Notes: a model not told the origin generated them from the sequence alone. 64,000 nucleotides of DNA from an uncultured Streptomyces sp. (GCF_947488945.1 NZ_CANLBS010000009.1:248001-312000), one strand, 5' to 3'; positions 24,027 to 32,762 are shown, counted from the stretch's first letter. Numbers and translations are program-made.

Positions 24027-24425
24027 TCAGCGGCGGCCGCGACGGGCCTGCCGGACCCGGTGCAGGCGGTTCACCGTGACGGGGTCCTCCTCCAGCGCCC
24101 GGCGGTCGTCGATCAGGGCGTTCAGCAACTGGAAGTAGCGCACCGGGGAGATGCCCAGTTCCTCGCGGACCGCCCGCTCCTTGGCTCCGGGGCCGGTGAA
24201 GGAGCGCCGTTCCATCGCGAGGACGGCGCGCTCGCGGGCGGAGAGCGGTCCGGATTCGGGGGCGGGGGCTTCCTCGGCCCCGGCGGCTTCCGGAGCGGCT
24301 TGTTCCGGCCCGGCGGCCCCGGGGGCGGACTCCGGCCCGGCGGCCCGCGGGGCGGGCTCCCCGGCGGCCCGGGGGGCGGACGGGGGGCCTCCGAGGTCGT
24401 CGGAGCCGTGCGGGGAAGCGGTCAT
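24027..24425 (-). CDS. DUF3263 domain protein
   Basis: From ATG 24425 the product has 132 residues. Residues 1-60 are a Pro/Ala/Gly-rich low-complexity segment with repeats of PGAAGPE. The C-terminal 70 residues match the DUF3263 family (LSARERAVLAMERRSFTGPGAKERAVREEL start, SPVRYFQLLNALIDD). The core looks like a helix-turn-helix of sigma-factor region-4 type and may bind DNA. It ends with a basic tail VRQARRGRR. It is conserved beside otsB in actinobacteria, but its function is unknown. It is divergent from nagK. Confidence 0.85.
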   Translation of the reverse strand: MTASPHGSDDLGGPPSAPRAAGEPAPRAAGPESAPGAAGPEQAAPEAAGAEEAPAPESGPLSARERAVLAMERRSFTGPGAKERAVREELGISPVRYFQLLNALIDDRRALEEDPVTVNRLHRVRQARRGRR

Positions 24426-24611
24426 ATCAACCAACCTAACGCCCGTGTCGGACACGCCACCGGCCATGAACACGGCGATCCGGCCCCGCCCGCACCCGTG
24501 CCGCGGCCCGCCCCGGACGCCCCGCACCGCCCGACCTGTACGGTTTCGCGGCCCCGCCCCCGCACCGGCCCGCGTGCGCCGTCTTTGTATGGCGGAGCAA
24601 CAAAACCCGAG

Positions 24612-24627
24612 AGTGGACTAGACCTTT
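24612..24627 (+). promoter_or_regulatory. DasR-responsive element (dre) upstream of nagK
   Basis: AGTGGACTAGACCTTT matches the dre consensus ACTGGTCTAGACCACT at 12 of 16 positions, including the central CTAGACC. It ends 14 bases before the nagK start, a position that blocks transcription. DasR is the GlcNAc-sensing GntR repressor of streptomycetes, known to control nagKA. Confidence 0.75.
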
Positions 24628-24640
24628 ACCAGGTCAACGA

Positions 24641-25588
24641 GTGAAACTGTCCCCCGTGAGACATGTCATCGCCCTCGATGTGGGCGGCACAGGAATGAAG
24701 GCCGCACTGGTCGGGGCCGACGGCACGCTGCTCCACCAGGCCCGGCGCGCCACCCACCGGGAGCGCGGGCCCGAGGCCGTGGTCGAGACCATCCTCGCCT
24801 TCGCCGCAGACCTGCGGGCGTACGGCGAGGAGCACTTCGGCGAGAGCGCGGCGGCGGCCGGGGTCGCGGTGCCCGGCATCATCGACGTCGAGCGGGGCAT
24901 CGCCGTCTACGCGGCCAACCTCGGCTGGCGCGACCTGCCGCTGCGCGACCTGCTGGCCGAGCGGCTGGGGTCCGTCCCGGTCGCGCTCGGACACGACGTA
25001 CGCACCGGCGGCCTCGCCGAGGGCCGGATCGGCGCCGGGCGCGGCGCCGACCGCTTCCTGTTCGTTCCGCTCGGCACCGGGATAGCCGGGGCCATCGGCA
25101 TCGACGGCGCCATCGAGGCCGGCGCGCACGGCTCGGCGGGCGAGATCGGGCACATCGTGGTGCGCCCCGACGGGCCCGACTGCGGATGCGGCCAGCGCGG
25201 CTGCATGGAGACGCTGGCCTCCGCCGCCGCCGTCTCCCGCGCCTGGGCGGAGGCGTCCGGGGACGCCTCCGCGGACGCCGCCGACTGCGCGAAGGCCGTA
25301 GAAGCGGGCGATCCGGCGGCCGTGCGGGTCTGGCTCGACGCGGTGGACGCCCTCGCCGCCGGCCTGGTCATCGCGCTCACCCTGCTGGACCCCCGCATGC
25401 TCATCGTCGGTGGCGGACTCGCCGAGGCGGGGGAAACCTTGTTCGTACCACTGCGTGCGGCCGTCGAGGAACGCGTCACGTTCCAGAAGCTGCCCACCAT
25501 CGTTCCGGCGGCCCTCGGGGACACCGCCGGCTGCCTGGGTGCGGGGCTGCTCGCCTGGGACCTACTCTCCACGGAGGTATCCGTCTGA
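24641..25588 (+). CDS. nagK: ROK-family sugar kinase, N-acetylglucosamine kinase
   Basis: The 315-residue kinase phosphorylates GlcNAc to GlcNAc-6-phosphate. It has the ROK ATP motif ALDVGGTGMKAALVG (residues 11-25), GVAVPGIIDVERG, the sugar-binding GSAGEIGHIVV (near 164) and the ROK zinc site CGCGQRGCMETL (near 182). The GTG at 24641 is chosen; a second in-frame GTG at 24656 is possible. No good ribosome binding site is seen, so the message may be nearly leaderless. nagA overlaps the stop by one base. DasR control is indicated by the dre upstream. The product feeds NagA in the same operon. Confidence 0.93.
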   Translation: MKLSPVRHVIALDVGGTGMKAALVGADGTLLHQARRATHRERGPEAVVETILAFAADLRAYGEEHFGESAAAAGVAVPGIIDVERGIAVYAANLGWRDLPLRDLLAERLGSVPVALGHDVRTGGLAEGRIGAGRGADRFLFVPLGTGIAGAIGIDGAIEAGAHGSAGEIGHIVVRPDGPDCGCGQRGCMETLASAAAVSRAWAEASGDASADAADCAKAVEAGDPAAVRVWLDAVDALAAGLVIALTLLDPRMLIVGGGLAEAGETLFVPLRAAVEERVTFQKLPTIVPAALGDTAGCLGAGLLAWDLLSTEVSV

Positions 25589-26754
25589 TGGCCACGAGCG
25601 CTGCAGGCACCACGGTTCTCACGGGGGCCCGCGTGGTCCTGCCCACCGGGACCGCCGAAGGGGGCCGGCTCACCGTCCGGGACGGCCGGATCGCCGAAAA
25701 CGCCCCGGAGGCCGGTCCGGACGCCCGGACCGTCGACCTCACCGGACACTGGGTGGTCCCCGGCTTCGTGGACATGCACAACCACGGCGGCGGCGGCGCG
25801 TCCTTCACCTCGGGCACCGTGGACGAGGTCCTCACCGGGGTGCGGACCCACCGCGAGCACGGCACCACCACCGTGGTGGCCTCCACGGTCACCGGCGAGA
25901 TGGACTTCCTGGTGCGGCGCGCCGGAGAGCTCTCCGAGATCGTCGAGCAGGGCGACCTCGCCGGCATCCACTTCGAGGGACCGTTCATCTCGCCGTGCCG
26001 CAAGGGCGCCCACAGCGAGGAACTGCTGCGCGACCCCGACCCCGCCGAGGTGCGCAAGCTCGTCGACGCGGCGCGCGGCACCGCCAAGATGGTCACGCTC
26101 GCCACCGAACTCCCCGGCGGCATCGACTCGGTGCGCCTGCTCGCCGAGCACGGGGTGATCGCCGCGATCGGCCACACCGACGCGACGTACGAGCAGACCG
26201 TCGAGGCGATCGACGCGGGCGCCACCGTCGCCACCCACCTCTACAACGCGATGCCGGCCCTGGGCCACCGGGTGCCGGGGCCGATCGCCGCGCTGCTGGA
26301 GGACGAGCGGATCACCGTCGAGCTGATCGACGACGGCACGCATCTGCACCCGGCCGCCTTCCAGTTCGCCTACCACCACGCGGGCGCCGGGCGCGTCGCA
26401 CTGATCACCGACGCGATGGACGCGGCCGGCTTCGGGGACGGGCGGTACCAGCTCGGCCCGCTCGCGGTCGAGGTCAGGGACGGGGTGGCGCGGCTGGTCG
26501 AAGGCGGCTCGATCGCCGGGTCCACGCTCACCCTGGACACCGCCTTCCGGCGGGCGGTGACCGTCGACCGGCTCCCGGTCGAGGACGTCGTGCGGTCCAT
26601 CTCGGCCAACCCGGCCCGGCTGCTGGGCCTGTACGACCGGGTCGGCTCGCTGGAACCCGGCAAGGACGCCGACCTGGTGGTGCTGGACGCGGACTTCACG
26701 CTGAAGGGCGTCATGCGCCGCGGCGAGTGGGTCGTCGAGCCCAAACTCGACTGA
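25588..26754 (+). CDS. nagA: N-acetylglucosamine-6-phosphate deacetylase
   Basis: The 388-residue amidohydrolase turns GlcNAc-6-phosphate into glucosamine-6-phosphate and acetate. Its metal and active-site blocks are FVDMHNHGGGG (near residue 63), HFEGPFISPCRKGAH (near 128), IGHTDATYEQT, ATHLYNAMPALGHR (near 216) and the catalytic aspartate in ALITDAMDAAG (near 274). ATG 25588 overlaps the nagK TGA as TGATG, with GGAGG eleven bases upstream, so the pair is translationally coupled. It receives substrate both from NagK and, by recycling, from MurQ at 4.4 kb. Confidence 0.96.
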   Translation: MATSAAGTTVLTGARVVLPTGTAEGGRLTVRDGRIAENAPEAGPDARTVDLTGHWVVPGFVDMHNHGGGGASFTSGTVDEVLTGVRTHREHGTTTVVASTVTGEMDFLVRRAGELSEIVEQGDLAGIHFEGPFISPCRKGAHSEELLRDPDPAEVRKLVDAARGTAKMVTLATELPGGIDSVRLLAEHGVIAAIGHTDATYEQTVEAIDAGATVATHLYNAMPALGHRVPGPIAALLEDERITVELIDDGTHLHPAAFQFAYHHAGAGRVALITDAMDAAGFGDGRYQLGPLAVEVRDGVARLVEGGSIAGSTLTLDTAFRRAVTVDRLPVEDVVRSISANPARLLGLYDRVGSLEPGKDADLVVLDADFTLKGVMRRGEWVVEPKLD

Positions 26755-26787
26755 GCCGGCCACTTATTGACAAACCGTCTGATAACG

Positions 26788-26833
26788 AAGAGGCGGCGAT
26801 CGGTCCCGGACCCTGGGCCGATCGCCGCCTCTT
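26788..26833 (+). terminator. Terminator of nagKA
   Basis: A 16-bp stem AAGAGGCGGCGATCGG/CCGATCGCCGCCTCTT with a 14-base loop lies 33 bases after nagA and is followed by TGG. It separates nagKA from the kinase-aldolase genes. Confidence 0.9.
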
Positions 26834-26912
26834 TGGCATGATCACGAGCATCTCGCGGCAGCGGGGGAAAGCGCGTACTGCGAAGCGAGCGAAGGATCGG
26901 GGGCGGATACAC

Positions 26913-27860
26913 GTGATCCTGACCGTCACACTGAACACGGCCCTGGACCTCACGTACGGGGTCGACGCGCTGGTCCCGCACTCCAGCCACCGCGTCGACG
27001 CCGCCTCCGAACGCCCCGGCGGCAAGGGCCTCAACGTGGCCCGCGTGCTGTCCGCCCTCGGCCACGGGACGGTGGCGACCGGCTTCGTCGGCGAGGGACC
27101 CACCGGGGCACTGCTCCGCGACCTGCTGGCGAAGGCGCCCGCGGGACCGGGCGGCGCCCCGCGCGACGCGCTGGTCGCCGTCCCCGGCGACACCCGCCGC
27201 ACCCTCGCCGTGGTGGACCGCTCCACCGGAGACACCACCCAGTTCAACGAACCGGGCCCGCACGTCGGCCCGCGCGCCTGGGCGGAGTTGCTGCGCGTCT
27301 ACGACGAACTCCTCACCGGGGCCGCAGCGGTGGCGCTGTGCGGCAGTCTGCCGCCGGGAGTCCACGTGGGCGCCTACGCCGACCTGGTGCGGCACGCCCG
27401 CGGCGCCGGGGTCCCCGTCCTGCTGGACACCAGCGGCGAGCCGCTGCGCCGGGGACTGGCCGGCAGGCCCGACCTGGTCAAGCCCAACGCCGACGAACTG
27501 GTTCAACTCACCGGATCGCGCGAGCCGTTGCGCGCCGCGCGTGATGCCCGCCGCCGGGGCGCCGGCGGCGTCGTCGCGTCGCTCGGTCCGGACGGCATGG
27601 TGGCCGTCACCCCGGACGGCGACTGGCGGGCCGCTCCGCCGGCCGCCGTGCGCGGCAACCCGACCGGGGCCGGTGACTCCGCGGTGGCCGGACTGCTCTC
27701 CGGCCTGGTGGAGGGGCTGAGCTGGCCGGACCGGCTGCGACGCGCCGTCGCGCTGTCCACCGCGACCGTACTCGCCCCGGCCGCAGGGGAGTTCGACCCG
27801 GACGCCTATGCGGAGCTGCTGCCCCGCATCGACGTCACGCCCCTCGCACCCGCGAGCTGA
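26913..27860 (+). CDS. 1-phosphofructokinase / tagatose-6-phosphate kinase family protein
   Basis: The 315-residue PfkB-superfamily kinase starts at GTG 26913 (MILTVTLNTALDLTYGVDAL). Signatures are GGKGLNVARVLSALG (residues 38-52), the NEPGP segment and the ATP/anion-hole loop RGNPTGAGDSAVAGLLSG near residue 248 with the catalytic Asp of GAGDS. The family phosphorylates fructose-1-phosphate, tagatose-6-phosphate or related sugars. The neighbouring gene encodes a class II aldolase of the GatY/KbaY type, so the two could form a short sugar-phosphate cleavage route, perhaps for amino-sugar-derived hexoses. Exact substrate not determined. Confidence 0.88.
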   Translation: MILTVTLNTALDLTYGVDALVPHSSHRVDAASERPGGKGLNVARVLSALGHGTVATGFVGEGPTGALLRDLLAKAPAGPGGAPRDALVAVPGDTRRTLAVVDRSTGDTTQFNEPGPHVGPRAWAELLRVYDELLTGAAAVALCGSLPPGVHVGAYADLVRHARGAGVPVLLDTSGEPLRRGLAGRPDLVKPNADELVQLTGSREPLRAARDARRRGAGGVVASLGPDGMVAVTPDGDWRAAPPAAVRGNPTGAGDSAVAGLLSGLVEGLSWPDRLRRAVALSTATVLAPAAGEFDPDAYAELLPRIDVTPLAPAS

Positions 27861-28018
27861 CGCCGGGCGCCCCTCCCGTGAGCCGGCCGGGCGCCCCGCC
27901 GCCCGCTCCGGAACCCCGACGCCGCACAGACGTACCCGTACGCGCACGACGCAGCCACCCGCACGGCAAGGACGCCGGGCGCGGCACCGAAGATCCGCAC
28001 ATCGCAACAGGGGGCAGC

Positions 28019-28864
28019 ATGCCGCTCGTCAGCACCGGTGAACTCGTCCAGGCCGCACGGGCCGAGGGCCGCGGGGTCGCCGCCTTCAACGTCATCACCC
28101 TCGAACACGCCGAAGCCATCGCCGCGGGGGCCGAACGCGCGGGCACCCCGGCCATCCTCCAGATCTCGGAGAACGCGGTGAAGTTCCACGGCGGCGTCAC
28201 CGCCGTCGCCGCGGCCGCGGCGGCGGTCGCGCGCACCTCCACCGCACCGCTCGCCCTCCACCTCGACCACGTCGAATCCGTCGACCTGCTGCACCGGGCG
28301 CAGGCCGAGGGCTTCTCCTCGGTGATGTTCGACGCCTCCCGGCTGCCCTACGACGACAACCTCAAGGCCACCGCCGAGGCGGTGCGCCAGGGCCACCGGA
28401 ACGGGGTGTGGATCGAGGCGGAGCTCGGCAGGGTGGGCGGCAAGGACGGGGAACCGCCGCTGGACGCCCACGCGCCCGGCGTCCGCACCGACCCGGCCGA
28501 GGCCGCCGCGTACGTGGCGGCCACCGGCGTCGACGCGCTGGCGGTGGCCGTCGGCTCCTCGCACGCCATGACGGAGCGCACCGCCGCCCTCGACCACGAG
28601 CTGATCGGCCGGCTCCGGGACGCCGTCCCGGTCCCGCTGGTGCTGCACGGCTCCAGCGGGGTGCCGGACGAGGAGATCCGCCGGGCGGTGGCCTCCGGCA
28701 TGGTGAAGATCAACGTGGGCACCGCGCTCAACACCGCGTTCAGCGGCGCGGTCCGGGCCCATCTGGCGGAGCACCCGGCCGCCGTCGACCCGCGCGGGTA
28801 CCTGACCCCGGCGCGCGCCGCGATGGCCGCGACGGTGGCCGCCTTCCTCGGACTGACCGGCTGA
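28019..28864 (+). CDS. Class II fructose/tagatose-bisphosphate aldolase
   Basis: The 281-residue zinc aldolase starts at ATG 28019 (MPLVSTGELVQAARAEGRGV) behind GGGGGCAG. The fold is shown by VAAFNVITLEHAEA, LALHLDHVESVDLLHRA (zinc His and Asp, near 82), AVGSSHAM, LVLHGSSGVPDEEIRRA (near 206) and VKINVGTALN (near 230). It cleaves a ketose-1,6-bisphosphate to dihydroxyacetone phosphate and an aldehyde phosphate. It is 158 bases downstream of the PfkB kinase and presumably uses its product. GatY/KbaY-type specificity is possible; ordinary FBP aldolase is the alternative. Confidence 0.88.
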   Translation: MPLVSTGELVQAARAEGRGVAAFNVITLEHAEAIAAGAERAGTPAILQISENAVKFHGGVTAVAAAAAAVARTSTAPLALHLDHVESVDLLHRAQAEGFSSVMFDASRLPYDDNLKATAEAVRQGHRNGVWIEAELGRVGGKDGEPPLDAHAPGVRTDPAEAAAYVAATGVDALAVAVGSSHAMTERTAALDHELIGRLRDAVPVPLVLHGSSGVPDEEIRRAVASGMVKINVGTALNTAFSGAVRAHLAEHPAAVDPRGYLTPARAAMAATVAAFLGLTG

Positions 28865-28894
28865 CCCGCAACCGGCCGACCGGGCCACGACGCA

Positions 28895-28932
28895 CGGGCG
28901 GCCCGGCGGGTGGTGACCCGCCGGGCCGCCCG
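28895..28932. terminator. Bidirectional terminator
   Basis: A perfect 16-bp stem (CGGGCGGCCCGGCGGG and its complement) with the loop TGGTGA lies between the aldolase (+) and the minus-strand gene ending at 28952. Confidence 0.9.
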
Positions 28933-28951
28933 GACGCACGAGGCGGCTCCC

Positions 28952-29947
28952 CTACTGGAGGTGGCCCGCCTTCAGCGAGAGCTGGTCGAGGTTGGCGTCG
29001 CACTGGTCGCCGGTCTCGCAGGACAGCTTGAGGGTGTTGGACCCCTTCGTGAGGTTGACCCACGCGTAGGTGCTGGTCCACCCCTTCGCCAGGTCGCCCT
29101 CAGCCGCGTGGGCGAAGTTCTTCATGTTGATGGAACGCGGCTTCTCGGAGTTGACCGTGAGCGTCGTCTTCGCGTCCTTGCCGGGCACGCCGTACGTCAC
29201 GTACAGGGTGTACTCCCCGGCCTCCGGGACGTCGAGCGTCCAGGTGGCCGAGCGGCCGACCTCGTTGAGGCTGATGTACTGCCCGCTGGCGCTCTTGGCG
29301 CCGGGGACGGTGTTGTCCAGGGTCGCCGTGCCGCCGAGGGTCAGCGCCGCCGCGTCCTGCTCGGGCAGCTCCACCGGCTCCTTGGACTCCGTCGCCTTCG
29401 GCGAGGCGGACTCGTCCGTGCCCGCGGAGGGGGCCGCCGAGCTGGACGCCTGGTCCGTGGCCCGGTCGTCCTCGCCGTCGTCGCCGGTCATGAGGGCCGC
29501 GCCGATGCCGATGAGCACGACCGCGACGACCGCGACCGCACCGATGATCAGGCCCTTGTTGTTCGGTCCGCCCCGGCCGGAGCCCCCGCCCCGCCCCGCG
29601 CCGCCGCCCGCCTGGGGGACCGCAGCGGTGGGCGCGCCGCCGGGATAGGTCTCGGGGGCCGCGTACTGCGGGTTCTGCTGGTAGCCCTGCTGCGGCTGCT
29701 GCTGCCCGTACGCCTGCTGGGGCGGGTAGCCGTACCCCTGCTGCGGGACCTGTCCGTACTGCCGCTCGCCGACCGTCCGGACCTGGTTGTACGAGGTCCG
29801 CGGCACACCGGGCTGCGCGGCCGGTCCCGGGTAGCCGTAGCCGCCCTGACCGGGCGCCTGGGCGCCCGCCGCCTGACCGTCCGCGTACAGGTAGCCGAAC
29901 GGATCGTCGTCCTCGGGCTTGCTCGTGCCGTTGTTTCCGGCCGTCAT
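28952..29947 (-). CDS. Membrane-anchored protein with C-terminal carbohydrate-binding-type domain
   Basis: The 331-residue protein has a cytoplasmic-type N-terminal half rich in Gln, Gly and Tyr (YGYPPQQAYGQQQPQQGYQQ, residues 40-95). A single membrane helix (GLIIGAVAVVAVVLIGIGAAL, about 131-151) and a Ser/Ala/Glu linker follow. The C-terminal beta-sandwich (about 200-331) has the CBM6/CBM35-like features GQYISLNEVGRSATWTLDV and YTLYVTYGVPG, and a pair of Cys (CETGDQC) that may form a disulfide. The domain faces outward and may bind cell-wall or extracellular glycans. The Q-rich part may mediate assembly. Target unknown. Confidence 0.8.
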   Translation of the reverse strand: MTAGNNGTSKPEDDDPFGYLYADGQAAGAQAPGQGGYGYPGPAAQPGVPRTSYNQVRTVGERQYGQVPQQGYGYPPQQAYGQQQPQQGYQQNPQYAAPETYPGGAPTAAVPQAGGGAGRGGGSGRGGPNNKGLIIGAVAVVAVVLIGIGAALMTGDDGEDDRATDQASSSAAPSAGTDESASPKATESKEPVELPEQDAAALTLGGTATLDNTVPGAKSASGQYISLNEVGRSATWTLDVPEAGEYTLYVTYGVPGKDAKTTLTVNSEKPRSINMKNFAHAAEGDLAKGWTSTYAWVNLTKGSNTLKLSCETGDQCDANLDQLSLKAGHLQ

Positions 29948-30091
29948 CCCTCAGTCACTCCTCACCATGTCGCCAGCCGTCGCCGACCGGCCGAGCCTAC
30001 CCCGAACGGAGCACGGGCCGAATGGGACTCCGGGCCCCGGACGCCACGCCCCCGCGAGGGCACGGGCGCGGGGAAAGCTTCGTCGTGAACG

Positions 30092-31753
30092 TCACACGGC
30101 CCTGCGGTGAACCTTCGCCCGCGACCGCTTCTCGATGTACATCCGCTGGTCCGCGGAGCGCAGCACCTCTTCCACGCTCATGCCGCATTCCGCCCAGCCG
30201 ATGCCGAAACTCGCGCCCACCCGGACGGCCCGGCCGTCCACCCTGATCGGCGGAATGATCGCGTTCCGCAGGCGTACGGCCAGGTCGGCGGCGTCGGCGG
30301 CGCCGAGGCCGTCGGCGAGCACCACGAACTCGTCCCCGCCGAGCCGGGCGACGGTGTCGCCGTCGCGCACGCAGGTGGTGAGCCGCCGGGCCACCTCGAT
30401 GAGGACCGCGTCCCCGGTGTGGTGCCCGAACCGGTCGTTGATGGACTTGAAGCCGTCGAGGTCGCAGAAGAGGACCGCGAGCCCTTTCGCGCCGTCGTCG
30501 CGGGCGGCGTCGGGAGCCACGATGTGCACGTGGTGGTCGTAGGCCCCGGCGACGGGCACCGCCTCCCTCTCGTACCCGTCGTGTCCCTCGTACGCGTCGG
30601 CGCGGCGGCCCGACACGTCGCCGTACGCGGCGTCCAGCGCCTCGATGGCGGTGGTGGTGGACGCCTCGTGGGGGCGCTCGCAGAGCCGGGCACTGAGCCG
30701 GGAACGCAGTTCCGCGCTGTTGGGCAGCCCGGTGAGGGCGTCGTGCGAGGCACGATGGGCGAGATTGAGCTCGTGCCGCTTGCGCTCCTCGATGTCCTCG
30801 ACGTGCGTCAGCAGGAAGCGGGGGCCGTCGGTGGTGTCCGCCACGACCGAGTTGCGCAGCGACACCCAGAGGTAGGTGCCGTCGCGCCGGCCGAGCCGCA
30901 GCTCCGCGCGGCCGCCCTCGGCCGAGGTGCGGAGCAGGGTGCCGATGTCCTCGGGGTGGACCAGGTCGGCGAAGGAGTAGCGGCGCAGCACCGACGCCGG
31001 GCGGCCGAGCAGTCGGCACAGGGCGTCGTTGGTGCGCAGCAGCCGGCCGTGCTGGTCGCCGCCCATCTCGGCTATCGCCATGCCGCTGGGGGCGTACTCG
31101 AAGGCCTGCCGGAAGGATTCCTCACTGGCCCGCAGTGCCTGCTGCTCCCGTTCGAGCCGGACCAGCGCCCGCTGCATGTTGGCCCGCAGCCGTGCGTTGC
31201 TGATCGCTATGGCGGCCTGCGAGGCGTACATCTGGAGGGCCTCGCGGCCCCAGGCGCCGGGGCGGCGGCCGTTGCGCGGACGGTCGACGGACAGGACGCC
31301 GAGCAGGTCGCGCCCGCCCCCGGAGGTGTACATGGGGGCGTAGAGGCGGTCGAGGGAGTGCCACTCGTCCTCGAAGCGGGGCTCCGGGCCCTCGGTGTGC
31401 CACTGGGGCACGTCGTCGTCGAGCAGGACCCAGCCCTCGGTGTGGGGGATGAACCGCAGCTCGCCCCAGGCCTCCCCCATGCCGAGCCGGCGCTCCCACG
31501 CCTCACGGGAGCCGACCCGGCCGGATATGAGGGATTCGGCGGCGTCGTTCCCGGCGAACGCGGCGACGACGAGGTGGCCGTCCGGCTGCACGAGGTTGAC
31601 GCAGCCCAGCTCGTAGCCGAGACCGGAGACGATCCCGTCGGCCACGGTCTGCAGGGTGTCGGCCAGGCTGCGCGCCCTGTTGAGCTCAGCGACGGCCTGG
31701 TGCAGCTGCCGCATGGTCGCAAGGCGGACGTAGGGCTCCGACTCGGCCTCCAT
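30092..31753 (-). CDS. cdgB: Diguanylate cyclase with GAF-PAS-GGDEF architecture (CdgB)
   Basis: The 553-residue protein synthesises c-di-GMP. ATG 31753 (MEAESEPYVRLATMRQLHQA, behind GGGGAGAG) is preferred to the upstream 31810 ATG, which lacks a binding site. GAF covers residues 25-170, PAS 190-320 (ending in EDIEERKRHELNLAHRA), GGDEF 330-553. The active site is RLGGDEFVV; the inhibitory I-site RxxD (RDGD) sits five residues before. A 65-residue insert rich in Ala, Asp and His splits the start of the GGDEF domain. Closest match in memory is S. coelicolor CdgB, a BldD target that controls development. Soluble, cytoplasmic. Confidence 0.93.
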   Translation of the reverse strand: MEAESEPYVRLATMRQLHQAVAELNRARSLADTLQTVADGIVSGLGYELGCVNLVQPDGHLVVAAFAGNDAAESLISGRVGSREAWERRLGMGEAWGELRFIPHTEGWVLLDDDVPQWHTEGPEPRFEDEWHSLDRLYAPMYTSGGGRDLLGVLSVDRPRNGRRPGAWGREALQMYASQAAIAISNARLRANMQRALVRLEREQQALRASEESFRQAFEYAPSGMAIAEMGGDQHGRLLRTNDALCRLLGRPASVLRRYSFADLVHPEDIGTLLRTSAEGGRAELRLGRRDGTYLWVSLRNSVVADTTDGPRFLLTHVEDIEERKRHELNLAHRASHDALTGLPNSAELRSRLSARLCERPHEASTTTAIEALDAAYGDVSGRRADAYEGHDGYEREAVPVAGAYDHHVHIVAPDAARDDGAKGLAVLFCDLDGFKSINDRFGHHTGDAVLIEVARRLTTCVRDGDTVARLGGDEFVVLADGLGAADAADLAVRLRNAIIPPIRVDGRAVRVGASFGIGWAECGMSVEEVLRSADQRMYIEKRSRAKVHRRAV

Positions 31754-31894
31754 GACTCGCTCTCCCCGAGACCTCGACAGCAACTCCCGGTTTCCCAGCG
31801 ACGTGCTCATCGCCGCACATATCGACGCACAAGACGACGTACATATGGGCGTACACGTCGCATGCCCTATCTCCGTACTTGTTTCAGCGTCAAC

Positions 31895-31969
31895 CTCACT
31901 GAATCACAGTGAGCTGTGCAACCGGTACACAGGGTCAGCAAATTGTGACTTCTGTGAGTCAAGTCACAA
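31895..31969. promoter_or_regulatory. Two palindromes in the cdgB / flavin reductase divergent region
   Basis: CTCACTG (31895-31901) faces CAGTGAG (31907-31913), and TTGTGACTT (31943-31951) faces AAGTCACAA (31961-31969) with a nine-base spacer. They lie 142-216 bases before cdgB. The second resembles the alternating GTGAC/GTCAC words of BldD sites. BldD is known to control cdgB; which palindrome it binds here is inference. The remaining part of this 433-base gap has no gene. Confidence 0.5.
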
Positions 31970-32186
31970 GAGCCGGGGGAGGGTTCCCGGTGACTTCCGC
32001 ACGCCGCCCTCGTTCCCGCGGTCGCGCGTCCTCGGCCCCGCGCTCCGGCGTACGCCTCTTGCCCCGTCCACTCCGCAGGCGCCCGGAGCCGGACGTCAGC
32101 ACCGCCGCACCGGCTGCGGGTCCTAGGACCCGGCTGGTCCCCTGGCCCGATGTGGCCGCCGGGACCCCGCGACTAGCGTTCCACTC

Positions 32187-32762
32187 GTGTTCCAGACGAA
32201 GACCTCCACCCCGGCCGCACCGACCGTCCCCCATGCTGAGGGGGTGAGCAACGAAGAGTTCCGGGCCGCCCTGTCCCGGCTGGCCGCGGGCGTGGTCCTG
32301 ATCACCGCCCAGGAACCCCCGCTCGACGCGGACGGCAGGGGCGAGGACGCCGGGATGACGGCCACCGCCTTCATGTCCGTGTCGCTGGACCCGCCCCTGG
32401 TCATGGTGAGCGTCCGCAACGACTCACGGATGGACGACCTGCTGGCCGAACAGCCGCTGTGGGCCGTCTCCGTGCTCGCGGAGGACCAGCGGCTGATCGC
32501 CGCCCGGTTCGCCATGAAGGGCCGGCTCAGCGACCGGCTGCTCTTCACCGAGATCCCGCACGCGCGGGGAGAGGTCACCGGCGCGCCGCTGGTCGACGGG
32601 GCGCTCGCCTCGCTGGAGTGCCGCACCGAGCAGCGCGTGGTGGCGGGCGACCACACCCTGGTCATCGGCCGGGTGCTGGCCGCCAGGATGCCGTCCGTCC
32701 CCGGCGAGCCGCTCGCCTACTACCGGGGCGCCTACCGGCACCTGGACCGGCCGGGGGACTGA
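32187..32762 (+). CDS. Flavin reductase-like FMN-binding protein
   Basis: The 191-residue protein has the flavin reductase/HpaC fold: LSRLAAGVVLITAQ (residues 30-43), MTATAFMSVSLDPPLVMVSV (near 57, the FMN loop), ARFAMKGRLSDRLLF and the end block GEPLAYYRGAYRHLD. It reduces free flavin with NAD(P)H for a partner monooxygenase, or acts in FMN-dependent reduction. The GTG at 32187 is used; GTG 32243 is an alternative. It shares its promoter region with cdgB. The partner is not evident. Confidence 0.85.
   Translation: MFQTKTSTPAAPTVPHAEGVSNEEFRAALSRLAAGVVLITAQEPPLDADGRGEDAGMTATAFMSVSLDPPLVMVSVRNDSRMDDLLAEQPLWAVSVLAEDQRLIAARFAMKGRLSDRLLFTEIPHARGEVTGAPLVDGALASLECRTEQRVVAGDHTLVIGRVLAARMPSVPGEPLAYYRGAYRHLDRPGD

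Noticed and set aside
26767..26790. Promoter starting with TTGACA after nagA
   Set aside because: The only TA-rich candidate for a -10 box is about ten bases away, too close for sigma-70, and the terminator follows immediately.
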